The notes beneath the pieces are model-generated. The model saw only the letters and a program-made list of their open reading frames with translations, ran no database searches and was not told the DNA's origin. The position numbers and the translations under genes are program-made. This document shows positions 33,795 through 42,978 of a stretch of DNA of 64,000 nt, piece after piece (the stretch's first letter is position 1; the number at the start of each line of letters is the position of its first letter). This DNA is from Clostridiales bacterium (GTDB lineage Bacteria > Bacillota > Clostridia > Christensenellales > Aristaeellaceae): NCBI GenBank assembly GCA_004556155.1, contig SFIM01000009.1, forward strand, positions 12,790 through 76,789, given 5' to 3'.

Positions 33795-33832
33795 CGTCCG
33801 GCCAAAGCTGTGCTTTCGCCGGACGCATTTTA
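33795..33832. terminator. Terminator after the spoVA operon
   Basis: CGTCCGGC (33795-33802) pairs with GCCGGACG (33818-33825), with an extra AAAG/CTTT pairing inside the loop, followed by CATTTTAT. Convergent with paaK. Confidence 0.75.
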
Positions 33833-33838
33833 TGCGGA

Positions 33839-35143
33839 TTATTCGTACCTGCGGTTGTCAATCACGCGCTTGGCCTTGCCCTCGCTGCGCGCAAGCGAGC
33901 CCGCCGGGCACAGCTTGACCGTGGCGTGCACCAGGCAGGAGGCGGACAATTGCGCGGCCACATAGGCGGACAGCGCTTCCACGTCGCGCACGGTGTCGCT
34001 CATGCGGGCAGGATCCAATTCGACCATTACCGTCAGCGTGTCCAGCGCGCCGCGGCGATCCACAATGATCTGATAATTGGCGGTAATGCCCTCGATCTGC
34101 AGCAGCGTCTGCTCGATCTGCGAGGGGAACACATTGACCCCACGGATGATGAGCATATCGTCGTTGCGGCCCGTGATGCGGCGCAGGCGCGCATGCGTAC
34201 ATCCGCACGGGCAGGGCGCATGGGTCAGGCAGGTGATATCGTGCGTGCGATACCGCAGCAGCGGCATGCCGCGCTTGACCAGTGTGGTAATCACCAATTC
34301 TCCGGCTTCTCCCTCCGGCGCGGCCTGCTGCTTTTCATCCAGAATCTCCGGCAGGAAGGCATCCTCCCAGATGTGCAGGCCCTGCTTGGCCTCGCACTCC
34401 ATGGCCACGCCAGGGCCCATCATTTCGGTCAGGCCGTAAATATCATGCGCCTGGATATGCAGCATCTTTTCAATGCGCGTGCGCATGCTTTCGCTCCACG
34501 GCTCCGCGCCGAAAACGCCTGTTTTCAGCTGCATTCGGCTGATATCTACGCCCTTTTCCTGCATGGCTTCGGCCAGGTTGATCGCATAGGAGGGCGTACA
34601 GCACAGAGCCGTCGCGCCAAAATCCTCCATCAGCGTCAGCTGGCGCTGGGTGTTGCCGCCGCTGGCAGGCACCACCGCCGCGCCCAGACGCTCCGCGCCG
34701 TAGTGCACGCCCATGCCGCCGGTAAACAGGCCGTAGCCATAGGCAATGTGCACCACCGACGTATCGTCAATGCCCGCCAACGCCAGCGAACGCGCGGTCA
34801 GCTCCGTCCAGTTATCCAGATCCTCGCGCGTATAAGCCGCCACCGTGGGCTTGCCCGTGGTGCCGGAGGAGGCGTGCATGCGCACGATCTCACGGCGCGA
34901 AACGGCCAGCAAGCCGAAGGGATAATGATCGCGCAGATCGCTTTTTTCGGTAAAGGGCAGCAGGTCGATATCCTCCGCCGTGCGGATATCCTGCGGTTTT
35001 ACACCGCGCTCATCCATCTTGCGGCGATAGAAAGGCACGTTGTCATACACATGCCGCACCAGCGCGCGCAGGCGCTGGCTTTGAAGCTGATGGATTTCAT
35101 CCCGCGACAGCCGCTGGGCGGCCAGAATTTGCTGATCGATCAT
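33839..35143 (-). CDS. paaK: Phenylacetate--CoA ligase (AMP-forming)
   Basis: 434 residues, ANL superfamily. ATP-binding loop HASSGTTGKPTVA (about 91-103), then YGYGLFTGGMG, DIYGLTEMMGPG and the C-terminal domain with ITGRNDDMLIIRGVNVFPSQIE. It joins arylacetates to CoA. Downstream of iorB by 8 bases and co-directional with iorA-iorB: arylacetyl-CoA made by IorAB is the shared compound, so here the ligase may run towards acid plus ATP, or salvage arylacetates. Confidence 0.92.
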   Translation of the reverse strand: MIDQQILAAQRLSRDEIHQLQSQRLRALVRHVYDNVPFYRRKMDERGVKPQDIRTAEDIDLLPFTEKSDLRDHYPFGLLAVSRREIVRMHASSGTTGKPTVAAYTREDLDNWTELTARSLALAGIDDTSVVHIAYGYGLFTGGMGVHYGAERLGAAVVPASGGNTQRQLTLMEDFGATALCCTPSYAINLAEAMQEKGVDISRMQLKTGVFGAEPWSESMRTRIEKMLHIQAHDIYGLTEMMGPGVAMECEAKQGLHIWEDAFLPEILDEKQQAAPEGEAGELVITTLVKRGMPLLRYRTHDITCLTHAPCPCGCTHARLRRITGRNDDMLIIRGVNVFPSQIEQTLLQIEGITANYQIIVDRRGALDTLTVMVELDPARMSDTVRDVEALSAYVAAQLSASCLVHATVKLCPAGSLARSEGKAKRVIDNRRYE

Positions 35144-35151
35144 TTCTGAAT

Positions 35152-35736
35152 TTACGCTTTCTCGTTTTTTGCGATATTCTGATACGCCGCGCGCCCGGCC
35201 CGGAACGCCGCCAGATTAACCGCCAGTGTGGCGGGCTTTACGCAGGCGGCGACGGCCTCCTCATATGCCTCGGCTGGCCAGGGAAGCAGCTGGGACAATA
35301 CGCCCAGCAGCACAATATTGACCGCGCGCACGCTGCCGCAGCGCTCGGCCAGCTCCTGCGCGTCCAGCGCGTAGAGCGGATGCCCGTCGATTGTCTGCTC
35401 GGGATAGGCCGCCTTGCCCATAATCACAGGCATGGGCAGCATGCGATGGGTATTGGCAATCATCGCGCCGCCCTGCCGCAGATAAAACTCCGAGCGCAGC
35501 GCCTCCAGCCATTCAAAGGCGATCACCATATCAGCCTCGCCCGGCGTAACCAGCGGGGAAGCCACGTTTTCGCCAATACGCACATGGGTGATCACGCTGC
35601 CGCCGCGCTGGCTCATGCCGTGCACCTCGCTGACCTTCACATCGTCGCCCATTTTCAGCGCCAGATAGCCCAGGATTTTGCTGGTCAGCAGGATGCCCTG
35701 TCCGCCCACGCCTACGATGATAATATTGGCTTTCAT
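35152..35736 (-). CDS. iorB: Indolepyruvate ferredoxin oxidoreductase, beta subunit
   Basis: 194 residues, gamma-type domain of the 2-oxoacid oxidoreductase superfamily. GVGGQGILL (about 9-17), VHGMSQRGGSV (about 48) are signature runs. With IorA it oxidatively decarboxylates indolepyruvate, phenylpyruvate and related aryl-pyruvates to aryl-acetyl-CoA, reducing ferredoxin. Start at 35736 has GGAGGCG upstream and overlaps the iorA stop by 4 bases, so the subunits are coupled. Confidence 0.94.
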   Translation of the reverse strand: MKANIIIVGVGGQGILLTSKILGYLALKMGDDVKVSEVHGMSQRGGSVITHVRIGENVASPLVTPGEADMVIAFEWLEALRSEFYLRQGGAMIANTHRMLPMPVIMGKAAYPEQTIDGHPLYALDAQELAERCGSVRAVNIVLLGVLSQLLPWPAEAYEEAVAACVKPATLAVNLAAFRAGRAAYQNIAKNEKA

Positions 35737-37454
35737 TGCTTTTCGCCTCCGCCCGTAATGCACCCAAAGGCGCACATCTGCTTGCACAGCCCACAGCCGT
35801 TGCACAGCGCGGCGTTTACGCGCACAGCGCCGTCCGCGCCGCGCTCCAGGGCAGGGCAGCCCAGGCGCAGGCAGGCGCCGCAGCGATGGCAATCCGCAAT
35901 CGTGCAGGGCTGCTTGGGCCGCTTATCCAGCAGCGCGCAGGGATAGCGCGCAATGATCACCGATACGCCGTCACGCTGCGTTTCCTCGCGCAGAGCCTGC
36001 TCCATGTCCTTCATCTGCATGGGGTTAACCACGCGCACATGCGCCCCCACTGCCTCGCATACCGCCTCCAGATTGAGCTGCGGTGCCGGGTTGCCATGGA
36101 TATCAAAGCCGGTTGCGGGGTTTTGCTGATGGCCGGTCATGCCGGTGATGCGGTTATCCAGGATGATTACATTGATATTGGAGCGGTCATACACCGCGTT
36201 GATCAGCCCCGTAATGCCGCTGTGGATAAAGGTGCTGTCGCCCAGCACCGCCACGCTGCGGCGGGAAAAATCGCGGCCATGCGCCTTTTCCGCGCCAATG
36301 GCCATGCCGATGGACGCGCCCATGCACAGCGTCGCATCCATGCTTTCAATGGGCGGCAGGGCGCACAGGGTGTAGCAGCCGATATCGCCAAACACCGTCA
36401 GCCCCAGCTTTTTGATGGCAAAGAAAGTTGCTCTGTGCGGGCAGCCCGGGCACAGCACCGGCGGGCGCGCGGGCAGCGCGGGCTCCTGCGGCGCTTTATC
36501 CGCGCCGAAGGCCTCGCGGATGCGCTGCACGCTCAGTTCTCCCTGACGTCCCGTGTAGCATTTGCCCGTTACGGCAATGCCCATGGCGGCGATCTCCTGC
36601 TCAAAGATGCCCTCCAGCTCCTCGATCACCACCAGCTTGTCCACCCTGGCGGCAAAATCACGCACGGCGGCGCGATCCATGGGATAGCTCAATCCCAGCT
36701 TCAGAATGCTGGCTTCTGGCAGCGCCTCGCGTACATATTGATACACCACACCCGCGCACACCACGCCCAGCGCCGTGCCGCGCATTTCCACGCGGTTGAG
36801 GCCCAGGCTTGCGGCCTCGTCCTCCATGCGCTGCTCTCGCGCTTCCACCACCAGATGACGCTTGCGGGCCATGCCGGGCATCATCACATATTTCATAAAG
36901 TCTTTTTTGTATTCGCGCACAGGCAGCTCTGCGCGTTCGCCCATTTCCACCGGGGAGCGCTGATGCGCCAGGCGCGTGGTCAGGCGCAGAAAAACGGGCG
37001 TATCGTAGCGCTCGCTCAGTTCAAAAGCGCGCTGAATATAATCATGGCATTCCTGGCTGTCGGCAGGCTCCAGCATGGGGATGTGCGCCGCGCGGGCGAT
37101 CATGCGGCTGTCCTGTTCATTCTGGCTGGAATGCATATAGGGATCGTCCGCCGCCACGATCACCATCCCCGCGTTCACGCCCGTATAGGCCGCGGTATAC
37201 AGGGGATCGGCCGCCACATTGACGCCCACATGCTTCATGCAGCTCATGGCGCGCGCGCCCGTCATGGCCGCGCCGAAGGCCGTTTCCACAGCCACCTTTT
37301 CGTTGGGGGCCCATTCGCAGTCGATTTCGGGATAAGCAGCGCAGAACTCCGTAATCTCCGTGCTTGGCGTGCCCGGATAGCTGGATACCACCCGCACGCC
37401 GGCCTCATACGCGCCGCGTGCAACGGCCTCGTTGCCCAGCATCAGCTTTTTCAT
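35733..37454 (-). CDS. iorA: Indolepyruvate ferredoxin oxidoreductase, alpha subunit
   Basis: 573 residues. N-terminal pyrimidine-binding domain (SSYPGTPSTEI at about 27), TPP-binding domain (GDIGCYTL, GDSTFIHSGITGL, NRITGMTGHQ; about 365-450), and a C-terminal 2[4Fe-4S] ferredoxin domain (last ~60 residues) with C-x4-C-x2-C-x2-C-x4-C and CNGCGLCKQMC. Electron output goes to ferredoxin. Start at 37454 (MKKLMLGNEA) after GAGGAG; an extended -10 promoter (TGCTATACT) lies at 37495-37503. Confidence 0.95.
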   Translation of the reverse strand: MKKLMLGNEAVARGAYEAGVRVVSSYPGTPSTEITEFCAAYPEIDCEWAPNEKVAVETAFGAAMTGARAMSCMKHVGVNVAADPLYTAAYTGVNAGMVIVAADDPYMHSSQNEQDSRMIARAAHIPMLEPADSQECHDYIQRAFELSERYDTPVFLRLTTRLAHQRSPVEMGERAELPVREYKKDFMKYVMMPGMARKRHLVVEAREQRMEDEAASLGLNRVEMRGTALGVVCAGVVYQYVREALPEASILKLGLSYPMDRAAVRDFAARVDKLVVIEELEGIFEQEIAAMGIAVTGKCYTGRQGELSVQRIREAFGADKAPQEPALPARPPVLCPGCPHRATFFAIKKLGLTVFGDIGCYTLCALPPIESMDATLCMGASIGMAIGAEKAHGRDFSRRSVAVLGDSTFIHSGITGLINAVYDRSNINVIILDNRITGMTGHQQNPATGFDIHGNPAPQLNLEAVCEAVGAHVRVVNPMQMKDMEQALREETQRDGVSVIIARYPCALLDKRPKQPCTIADCHRCGACLRLGCPALERGADGAVRVNAALCNGCGLCKQMCAFGCITGGGEKQ

Positions 37455-37494
37455 CGGTAACAGCTCCTCTCCGATCCACAGGATATAATTGATA

Positions 37495-37503
37495 GTATAG
37501 CAG
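37495..37503 (-). promoter_or_regulatory. Extended -10 promoter of iorA-iorB-paaK
   Basis: Minus strand TGC-TATACT; the -35 region is weak. 41 bases before the start. Confidence 0.45.
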
Positions 37504-37589
37504 AGGCGATGCTGAAAAGAAAGCACTATTTTTGTTCATTATTTTTCCGTTTTTTTCTTTATTTTTTCTATGCAATCAAGGCCAAAATA

Positions 37590-37598
37590 TGATATACT
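37590..37598 (+). promoter_or_regulatory. Extended -10 promoter of pgi
   Basis: TGA-TATACT (37590-37598) with a poor -35 (ATGCAA at 37570); the surrounding region 37505-37590 is T/A-rich. Confidence 0.45.
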
Positions 37599-37635
37599 GT
37601 GCGCGTATGATCCGACGAACAGGAGGAATTTACAA

Positions 37636-39063
37636 ATGGAAGATTGCAAAATGTGCATGGTACCCCAGATTCAGCTGGATGTAAACCATATGATGTCCGC
37701 CACCCTGGGCGAGCGCGGCATCAGCGAGCAGGAAGTCGCTGCCCTGCGCGACGCGGCCGAAAAGGCCTATGAAAACGTCCGCGCGCATCGCGGCCAGGGC
37801 TGGCTGGGCTGGACCGAGCTTCCCTATAATCAGGAAGCCGTGATTGCCGATATCGAAAAGACCGCCGCCGAGGTGCGCAAGCAGTTTGACACCTTTGTGG
37901 TGCTGGGCATTGGCGGCAGCGCGCTGGGCCCCATCGCCGTGCAGCAGGCACTAAACCACCTGCACTATAACGAGCTGCCCGCCGAAAAGCGCGGCGGCCC
38001 CCGCTTCTATGTAGAGGACAACATCGACCCCGAGCGCATGGCCGCGCTGTTTGACGTAATCGACGTAAAGACCACCTGCTTCAACGTCATCACCAAGTCC
38101 GGCGGCACCGCCGAAACCATGAGCCAGTACCTGATCTTCACCGACGCGCTGAAAAAGGCCGTGGGAGACGACTGGGCCAAGCATATCATCACCACCACCG
38201 GCGCGGATCGCGGCAACCTGATCAAGCTGACCCGCGAAAACGGCTTTAAGCACTTCATCGTGCCAGACGGCGTGGGCGGCCGCTACAGCGAAATGTGCCC
38301 CGTAGGCCTGTTCCCCGCGGCGGTATGCGGCATCGATATCCGCGCCATGCTCAAGGGCGCGGCGTGCATGGATAAGCGCTGCCAGAGCGGCGACGTGTGG
38401 CAGAACCCCGCCTTGATGGAGGCCGTGCTGCAATACATCGCCACCGAGCGCGGCATGAACGTGCAGGCCGTCATGCCCTATGCCGACAGCCTGAAATACA
38501 TGGCCGACTGGTTCTGCCAGCTGTGGGCCGAAAGCCTGGGCAAGAACGTGACCCGCGACGGCAAGCCCTGCAACGTGGGTCAGACCCCCACCAAGGCGCT
38601 GGGCGTAACCGATCAGCACAGCCAGCTGCAGCTCTACACCGAGGGCCCCTATGATAAGGTGATCACCCTGATCAAGGTGGGCGCTTTCCGCAGCACGGTG
38701 GAAATCCCCCATGGCTGCGAGGAGTTCCACGATGTGGCCTTCCTGGGCGGCAAGACGCTCAACCAGCTCATCGAGGCCGAGCGCCAGGGCACCGAGTACG
38801 CGCTGCTCAAGGCCGGCCGCATGAGCCAGACCATCACCCTGCCCTGCGTCAACGCGGGCACCATCGGCCAGCTGATGTACTTCTTCGAGCTGACCACCGC
38901 CTACGAGGGCGAGCTGCTCAACATCGACGCCTTCAACCAGCCGGGCGTGGAGGAAAGCAAGGTCGCCTCCTACGCGGTGCTGGGCAACGAGGCCGAAAAG
39001 TACCGCGCCAAGCAGGAAGAAATGGCCAAGCGTCCCGCGCTGAGCGACAAATACATCTTCTGA
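37636..39063 (+). CDS. pgi: Glucose-6-phosphate isomerase
   Basis: 475 residues. Glycolytic interconversion of glucose-6-phosphate and fructose-6-phosphate. PGI signatures: VLGIGGSALGP (about 91), KSGGTAETM (about 155), VGGRYSEMCPVGL (about 212), and the C-terminal helix region with catalytic Glu/His/Lys. Start at 37636 follows AGGAGGAA; longer in-frame readings include the promoter. A Cys-containing N-terminal tail (MEDCKMCM) is slightly unusual. Confidence 0.94.
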   Translation: MEDCKMCMVPQIQLDVNHMMSATLGERGISEQEVAALRDAAEKAYENVRAHRGQGWLGWTELPYNQEAVIADIEKTAAEVRKQFDTFVVLGIGGSALGPIAVQQALNHLHYNELPAEKRGGPRFYVEDNIDPERMAALFDVIDVKTTCFNVITKSGGTAETMSQYLIFTDALKKAVGDDWAKHIITTTGADRGNLIKLTRENGFKHFIVPDGVGGRYSEMCPVGLFPAAVCGIDIRAMLKGAACMDKRCQSGDVWQNPALMEAVLQYIATERGMNVQAVMPYADSLKYMADWFCQLWAESLGKNVTRDGKPCNVGQTPTKALGVTDQHSQLQLYTEGPYDKVITLIKVGAFRSTVEIPHGCEEFHDVAFLGGKTLNQLIEAERQGTEYALLKAGRMSQTITLPCVNAGTIGQLMYFFELTTAYEGELLNIDAFNQPGVEESKVASYAVLGNEAEKYRAKQEEMAKRPALSDKYIF

Positions 39064-39077
39064 TTTTCCAGCAAGCG

Positions 39078-39121
39078 CAGCGTCCGGAGCCTTCGCCCCG
39101 GGCGCTGTTTGTTCTATTTTT
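39078..39121 (+). terminator. Terminator after pgi
   Basis: CAGCGTCCGG (39078-39087) pairs with CCGGGCGCTG (39098-39107) with one wobble, followed by TTTGTTCTATTTTT. Confidence 0.8.
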
Positions 39122-39135
39122 CACGGAGGATTGCA

Positions 39136-39528
39136 ATGGAACCCATCTGGGATGAGCTGTACCGCGCTGCCCTCGCCGCGCTCAAGCCCCGGCAGGTATC
39201 GCGCTTCATCGAGGCCGGCGGCGTGGCGGCGGCCATCGAATCGGCCAGCGGCAAAATCTACACCGGCGTATGCGTGGACTCCGCCTGCACGCTGGGCGTC
39301 TGCGCCGAGCGAAACGCCATTTTTCACATGATTACCGAGGGTGAGAACGCCATCCGCCGTGTGATCGCCGTCGGCCAGGATGGCAATGCCATCCCCCCCT
39401 GCGGCGCGTGCCGGGAGCTGATGTCCCAGCTGATGCCGGAGGATTACAAGGGTGTGGAGGTCATGCTGGACTATGAAAACAACAGGATCGTAACGCTGGG
39501 CCAGCTTACGCCCGAATGGTGGATCTGA
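39136..39528 (+). CDS. Cytidine deaminase-like zinc enzyme
   Basis: 130 residues, CDA fold. Zinc/catalytic motifs CAERNA (about 56-61; Cys, catalytic Glu) and PPCGACRE (about 90-97; two Cys). The family hydrolyses cytidine or analogues; the short length and CGACREL context also resemble blasticidin-S-deaminase-like members, so substrate is open. Start at 39136 is 7 bases after GGAGGA. Confidence 0.85.
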   Translation: MEPIWDELYRAALAALKPRQVSRFIEAGGVAAAIESASGKIYTGVCVDSACTLGVCAERNAIFHMITEGENAIRRVIAVGQDGNAIPPCGACRELMSQLMPEDYKGVEVMLDYENNRIVTLGQLTPEWWI

Positions 39529-39645
39529 GCTGGCTGCGAGGGCAGTTCCATGATCCTGATTATGCCCAGAAAAAGGAAGCTTCTCTATCGTTTCGCGATG
39601 TGTTTTGATTGTGCAAATCGGAATTTTTGAGGAGATAGATATAAA

Positions 39646-40161
39646 ATGACCTTCCAATTAGTTTGTATAGAACCAAAAGAATTAACGCAATACAAGGCGG
39701 ATATGCAGGAAGCATTTCAGAAAGGTTTTGAAGACGCTTTTGGGAAAACAGATGCTGTTATTCTGCCTGAAAAGGACATTGACCAGTCGCTGAATGCGGA
39801 GGGTTCTGCTGTCTATAAAGCCGTTGTCGATGGAGAAATGGTGGGCGGTGCTGTTGTTATTATCAATGAGAGTACACAGCATAACCATCTTGACCTGCTT
39901 TTTGTAAAGAACGGAGTTCAGAGCAATGGTATCGGTAAGAAGATATGGTTTGAATTGGAACGAATATATCCGAACACGAAAGTATGGGAAACCTGTACGC
40001 CGTACTTTGATAAGCGCAACATTCATTTTTATGTGAATGTCTGCGGCTTTCATATTACAGAATTTTTTAATGAAAAACATCCTATGCCGGATACACCGGA
40101 CGATTTTGTCGGTGATGGCAATGAGGGAATGTTTGCGTTTAAGAAGCAAATGCGTTTATGA
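39646..40161 (+). CDS. GNAT-family N-acetyltransferase, AT-rich
   Basis: 171 residues, GNAT fold: central strand DLLFVKNGVQSNGIGKKIW (acetyl-CoA loop of the RxxGxGx type, here QSNGIGKK) at about 83-101, and the C-terminal WETCTPYFDKRNIHFYVNVCGFH. Substrate unknown. Its codons favour A/T endings, quite unlike the flanking genes, suggesting recent transfer. RBS GAGGAG 10 bases upstream of the ATG. A terminator follows at 40203. Confidence 0.85.
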   Translation: MTFQLVCIEPKELTQYKADMQEAFQKGFEDAFGKTDAVILPEKDIDQSLNAEGSAVYKAVVDGEMVGGAVVIINESTQHNHLDLLFVKNGVQSNGIGKKIWFELERIYPNTKVWETCTPYFDKRNIHFYVNVCGFHITEFFNEKHPMPDTPDDFVGDGNEGMFAFKKQMRL

Positions 40162-40202
40162 AATTCCAGTTTATCGTGCTATCTTCCCACCGCAATCAAA
40201 GC

Positions 40203-40240
40203 GCCCTCCGTATGCAGCAGGTCATACGGAGGGGCTTTTT
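40203..40240. terminator. Terminator between GNAT and spoIVA
   Basis: GCCCTCCGTATG (40203-40214) pairs with CATACGGAGGGGC (40223-40235; one extra G), then TTTTT. Convergent genes. Confidence 0.8.
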
Positions 40241-40250
40241 CCCATATCTG

Positions 40251-41750
40251 TTACAGCAGAATGCAGATCATCCCGCCGTCGCCCTCGTTCAGGATCCTGG
40301 TCAGCGCGGCGCGCACCTTTTCCTGCGCGTCGGGCGGCATGCGTTGCAGCTTACCCGCCAGGCCCTCACTGATCAGGCTTTCCAGGCTGCGGCCAAAGAA
40401 ATTGGTTTGCAGCAGCGCCTGGGGATCCTGCTCGTAGGTATCGCGCAGGCTGGCGGCAAACTCATCCGTCTGCTCCTGGGTGCCCAGCACGGGCGATACC
40501 TCGGCCTCGATATCCGAGCGGATCAGATGCAGCGCCGGAGCCTTGGCGCGCAGGCGGACGCCGTAGCGCCCCGCCTGGCGGCTGACCTCGGGCTCGTAGA
40601 GCGTCACATCGCTCATCGCCGGCGCAACCAGCCCATAGCCGGTATCCACCGCCTCGCGCAGCGCGTCGGCCACACGGTCGTATTCCTTCTTGGCGCTGAC
40701 CAGCTCCTTGAGCAGGCGCAGCAGATGCCCATCGCTTTCGATCTCCGCCCCGCACTGCTCGCTGAGAATTTGATTGAATAACCCGTTTTTCAGCGGCAGA
40801 CTGAAGCGCGCGCTGCCCTCGCCGTATTCCAACTGATCCAGCTGCGGCGTATCGGCATACTCGGAAGCCGCAAACGCGCTCTGCGCCTTTTCCGCATCGC
40901 GCATGCGGGCAATCTGCGCGCCCGCCTCGCGCACAAGGCTTACAATATGCTGCGTCAGCCAGTGCTGATCGTCCAGCGCCGATACCCACTCGGGCAGGGT
41001 AAAGCGCATCTCACGCAGCGGGAAGGCTGACAGCAGATCGCGCATCACACCCTGCACATCCTCGGCCGTCATCTCCTTGGCGGACAGCAGCGTCACAGGC
41101 GCATCGTATTTTTCGCTCATGGCGGCCTGCAATTCCTTTGCCTGCCTGGATTCGGGCTGGGCAGAATTGAGCACCACGGCAAAGGGCTTACCCAGGGTTT
41201 TCAGCTCCCGGATCACCTGCTCCTCGGCGGGCACATACGCCTCGCGCGGCAGCTCCGCCACCGTGCCGTCAGTGGTCACCACCACGCCCACGGTGGCGTG
41301 ATCGGTCATCACCTTGCGCGTGCCCAGCTGCGCGGCCTCCTCAAAGGGCATATCCTGCTGCGACCAGGGGGTAGACACCATGCGCGCGTCGCCGCCCTCC
41401 TGCGTGCCCAGCGCCCCGCGCACCAGATACCCCACCGAATCCACCATGCGCACCCTGGCGGAGGCATGGTCGGGCAGCTGCACGGTGGCCGCGCCGTCGG
41501 AGGGCACAAATTTGGGCTGGGTGGTCATGATGGTCTTGCCCGAGCCGCTCTGGGGCAGCTCATCCACAATACGCTCCCGCCTGGGGCCGGGCGGCACCAG
41601 CGGCAGCACCAGCTGCTGCATAAAATTGCTGATAAACGTGCTTTTCCCCGCGCGCACGGGGCCAACCACGCCGATATAGAGTTCGCCCTGCGTGCGCTCG
41701 GCAATATCGCGGTAAAGGGGCGATGCGCCCCGCGTCGCCGTCTGTGCCAT
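40251..41750 (-). CDS. spoIVA: Stage IV sporulation protein A (coat morphogenetic ATPase)
   Basis: 499 residues, the usual SpoIVA length. Walker A GPVRAGKST (Lys36), then TIMTTQPKFVP, VRMVDSVGYLV (Walker B region), TDHATVGVVVTTDG, VLNS nucleotide motif; Trp-rich middle domain and a hydrophobic C-terminus (GGMICILL) as needed for localisation. SpoIVA polymerises with ATP on the outer forespore membrane as the base of the coat. RBS GGGAGGA. A sigma-E promoter was sought but only a weak candidate is visible. Confidence 0.96.
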   Translation of the reverse strand: MAQTATRGASPLYRDIAERTQGELYIGVVGPVRAGKSTFISNFMQQLVLPLVPPGPRRERIVDELPQSGSGKTIMTTQPKFVPSDGAATVQLPDHASARVRMVDSVGYLVRGALGTQEGGDARMVSTPWSQQDMPFEEAAQLGTRKVMTDHATVGVVVTTDGTVAELPREAYVPAEEQVIRELKTLGKPFAVVLNSAQPESRQAKELQAAMSEKYDAPVTLLSAKEMTAEDVQGVMRDLLSAFPLREMRFTLPEWVSALDDQHWLTQHIVSLVREAGAQIARMRDAEKAQSAFAASEYADTPQLDQLEYGEGSARFSLPLKNGLFNQILSEQCGAEIESDGHLLRLLKELVSAKKEYDRVADALREAVDTGYGLVAPAMSDVTLYEPEVSRQAGRYGVRLRAKAPALHLIRSDIEAEVSPVLGTQEQTDEFAASLRDTYEQDPQALLQTNFFGRSLESLISEGLAGKLQRMPPDAQEKVRAALTRILNEGDGGMICILL

Positions 41751-41820
41751 GTTTCATCCTCCCTTTATCTCATCGCTATGGCAGGATATGCGCAAGCCCG
41801 CGCCCGCATGCCAAATAAAT

Positions 41821-41845
41821 AGGCTCCCGAAGGAGCCTTTTGAAT
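41821..41845 (-). terminator. Terminator after the anti-sigma-like gene
   Basis: AGGCTCC (41821-41827) and GGAGCCT (41832-41838) around a tetraloop that reads TTCG on the minus strand, followed by TATTTATTT on that strand. Confidence 0.75.
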
Positions 41846-41853
41846 GTCGTTAT

Positions 41854-42978
41854 TTACTTTTTCAGCGTCAGCTGGATGGGCTGCTGCCCACCGGCAAAGC
41901 TCATCCCAATGCGCTCGGGGATTTTTTCCGTGCCGATCATCTGCTTTACCTCCACCTGGGGCCACTGATCCAGATTGCTGATGCCGCCGCTCAGGTTCAT
42001 GCCTGTCGGGTACTCGCTGCCGTCAGGCTGTACAAACCGCACTTCACGCAGCCGCTCATAGGCTTTCTCCTCCGTCGCGCCCGCCTGGGCGGCAAACACG
42101 GCGATCAGATGCACGCCGCTGGGCGTTAATTGCGCCTGCACGCTTTCCAGCGTAAAATTGCCCTGCGTCTGTGCCTCGGCAGGAACGGCATATTCCCGCG
42201 CGTCAAGCGTCGGCTGCACGGCGATGCTGAGCGGCTCATACGCCTTCCACTCGTTCATCGGATGCTCCGGATCGTCCAGATTCTCCCTTTCAACCCGCAG
42301 CCAAACCTGGCAGACAAGCTGTGCCGCGTCCGCCGTACCGTTCAGCGGCTGCAGCGAAAAGTAAGACAGGCTGCCGTCTTCATTAAACAGCGGATCGGCA
42401 AACGCCTCGCTGCCGCAAAGCGCCTCGGGCACCTCCAGCATCGCCGTCACGCTGTATAGCGGCACATTCAGCTGCCTGGCGGCCTCCGCCCAGGTCATGC
42501 CGGGATCCACCCCCAGCCGCGCAGCGACCGCAGCGCTGTTGTCGCCGTATGCGCTGATGGGGTCAAAGGGCGCATCCGCCGTGATGATGCCCGTTACACC
42601 CTCGGCCAGATGGGCCTCGGTGGTAATCATGGCAAGATGCGCATCGCTGTAGCGCTCGCGCACGGTAAATACGACATCGCCCAGCCGGAAGCTTTCCGGC
42701 TGGCTTGCAGCCATGATCTCCTGCGCCGTCTGAGGCACGGCGACATTATGGTAGAGCTTAAAGAAGTCGTTCCAGCCCAGGATGCTGCCTGCGGCGACCG
42801 CCGCCGCCATAGCCGCCAGGATGATGCAGGCGGCAACAACCGCCGTTCTGAATGCTGTGCGTTTCACAGTTTTTTCCTCCTTCACGGAGCGCGCGGCCTT
42901 CATCAGCGCGTTATAGCAGCCGTCCGGCATGGGCTCAAAGGCGTTTCGCAATTTCAAGGGATCCATTTCGCGCTTCAT
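41854..42978 (-). CDS. Putative membrane anti-sigma factor (DUF4179-like layout)
   Basis: 374 residues. Short cytoplasmic N-terminal domain (1-44), one membrane helix (about 47-67), then a large extracytoplasmic beta-rich region beginning GWNDFFKLYHN. This layout is that of anti-sigma factors paired with ECF sigma factors: the N-terminus holds the sigma factor and the outer part senses a signal. Its ATG overlaps the stop of the ECF sigma gene by 4 bases, which supports the pairing. The signal is unknown. Confidence 0.75.
   Translation of the reverse strand: MKREMDPLKLRNAFEPMPDGCYNALMKAARSVKEEKTVKRTAFRTAVVAACIILAAMAAAVAAGSILGWNDFFKLYHNVAVPQTAQEIMAASQPESFRLGDVVFTVRERYSDAHLAMITTEAHLAEGVTGIITADAPFDPISAYGDNSAAVAARLGVDPGMTWAEAARQLNVPLYSVTAMLEVPEALCGSEAFADPLFNEDGSLSYFSLQPLNGTADAAQLVCQVWLRVERENLDDPEHPMNEWKAYEPLSIAVQPTLDAREYAVPAEAQTQGNFTLESVQAQLTPSGVHLIAVFAAQAGATEEKAYERLREVRFVQPDGSEYPTGMNLSGGISNLDQWPQVEVKQMIGTEKIPERIGMSFAGGQQPIQLTLKK

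Noticed and set aside
41751..41800. Sigma-E promoter for spoIVA
   Set aside because: GCATATC with a poor -10 (GATAAAGG) 15 bases later matches only about half of the -10 consensus; expected biologically but not supported here.
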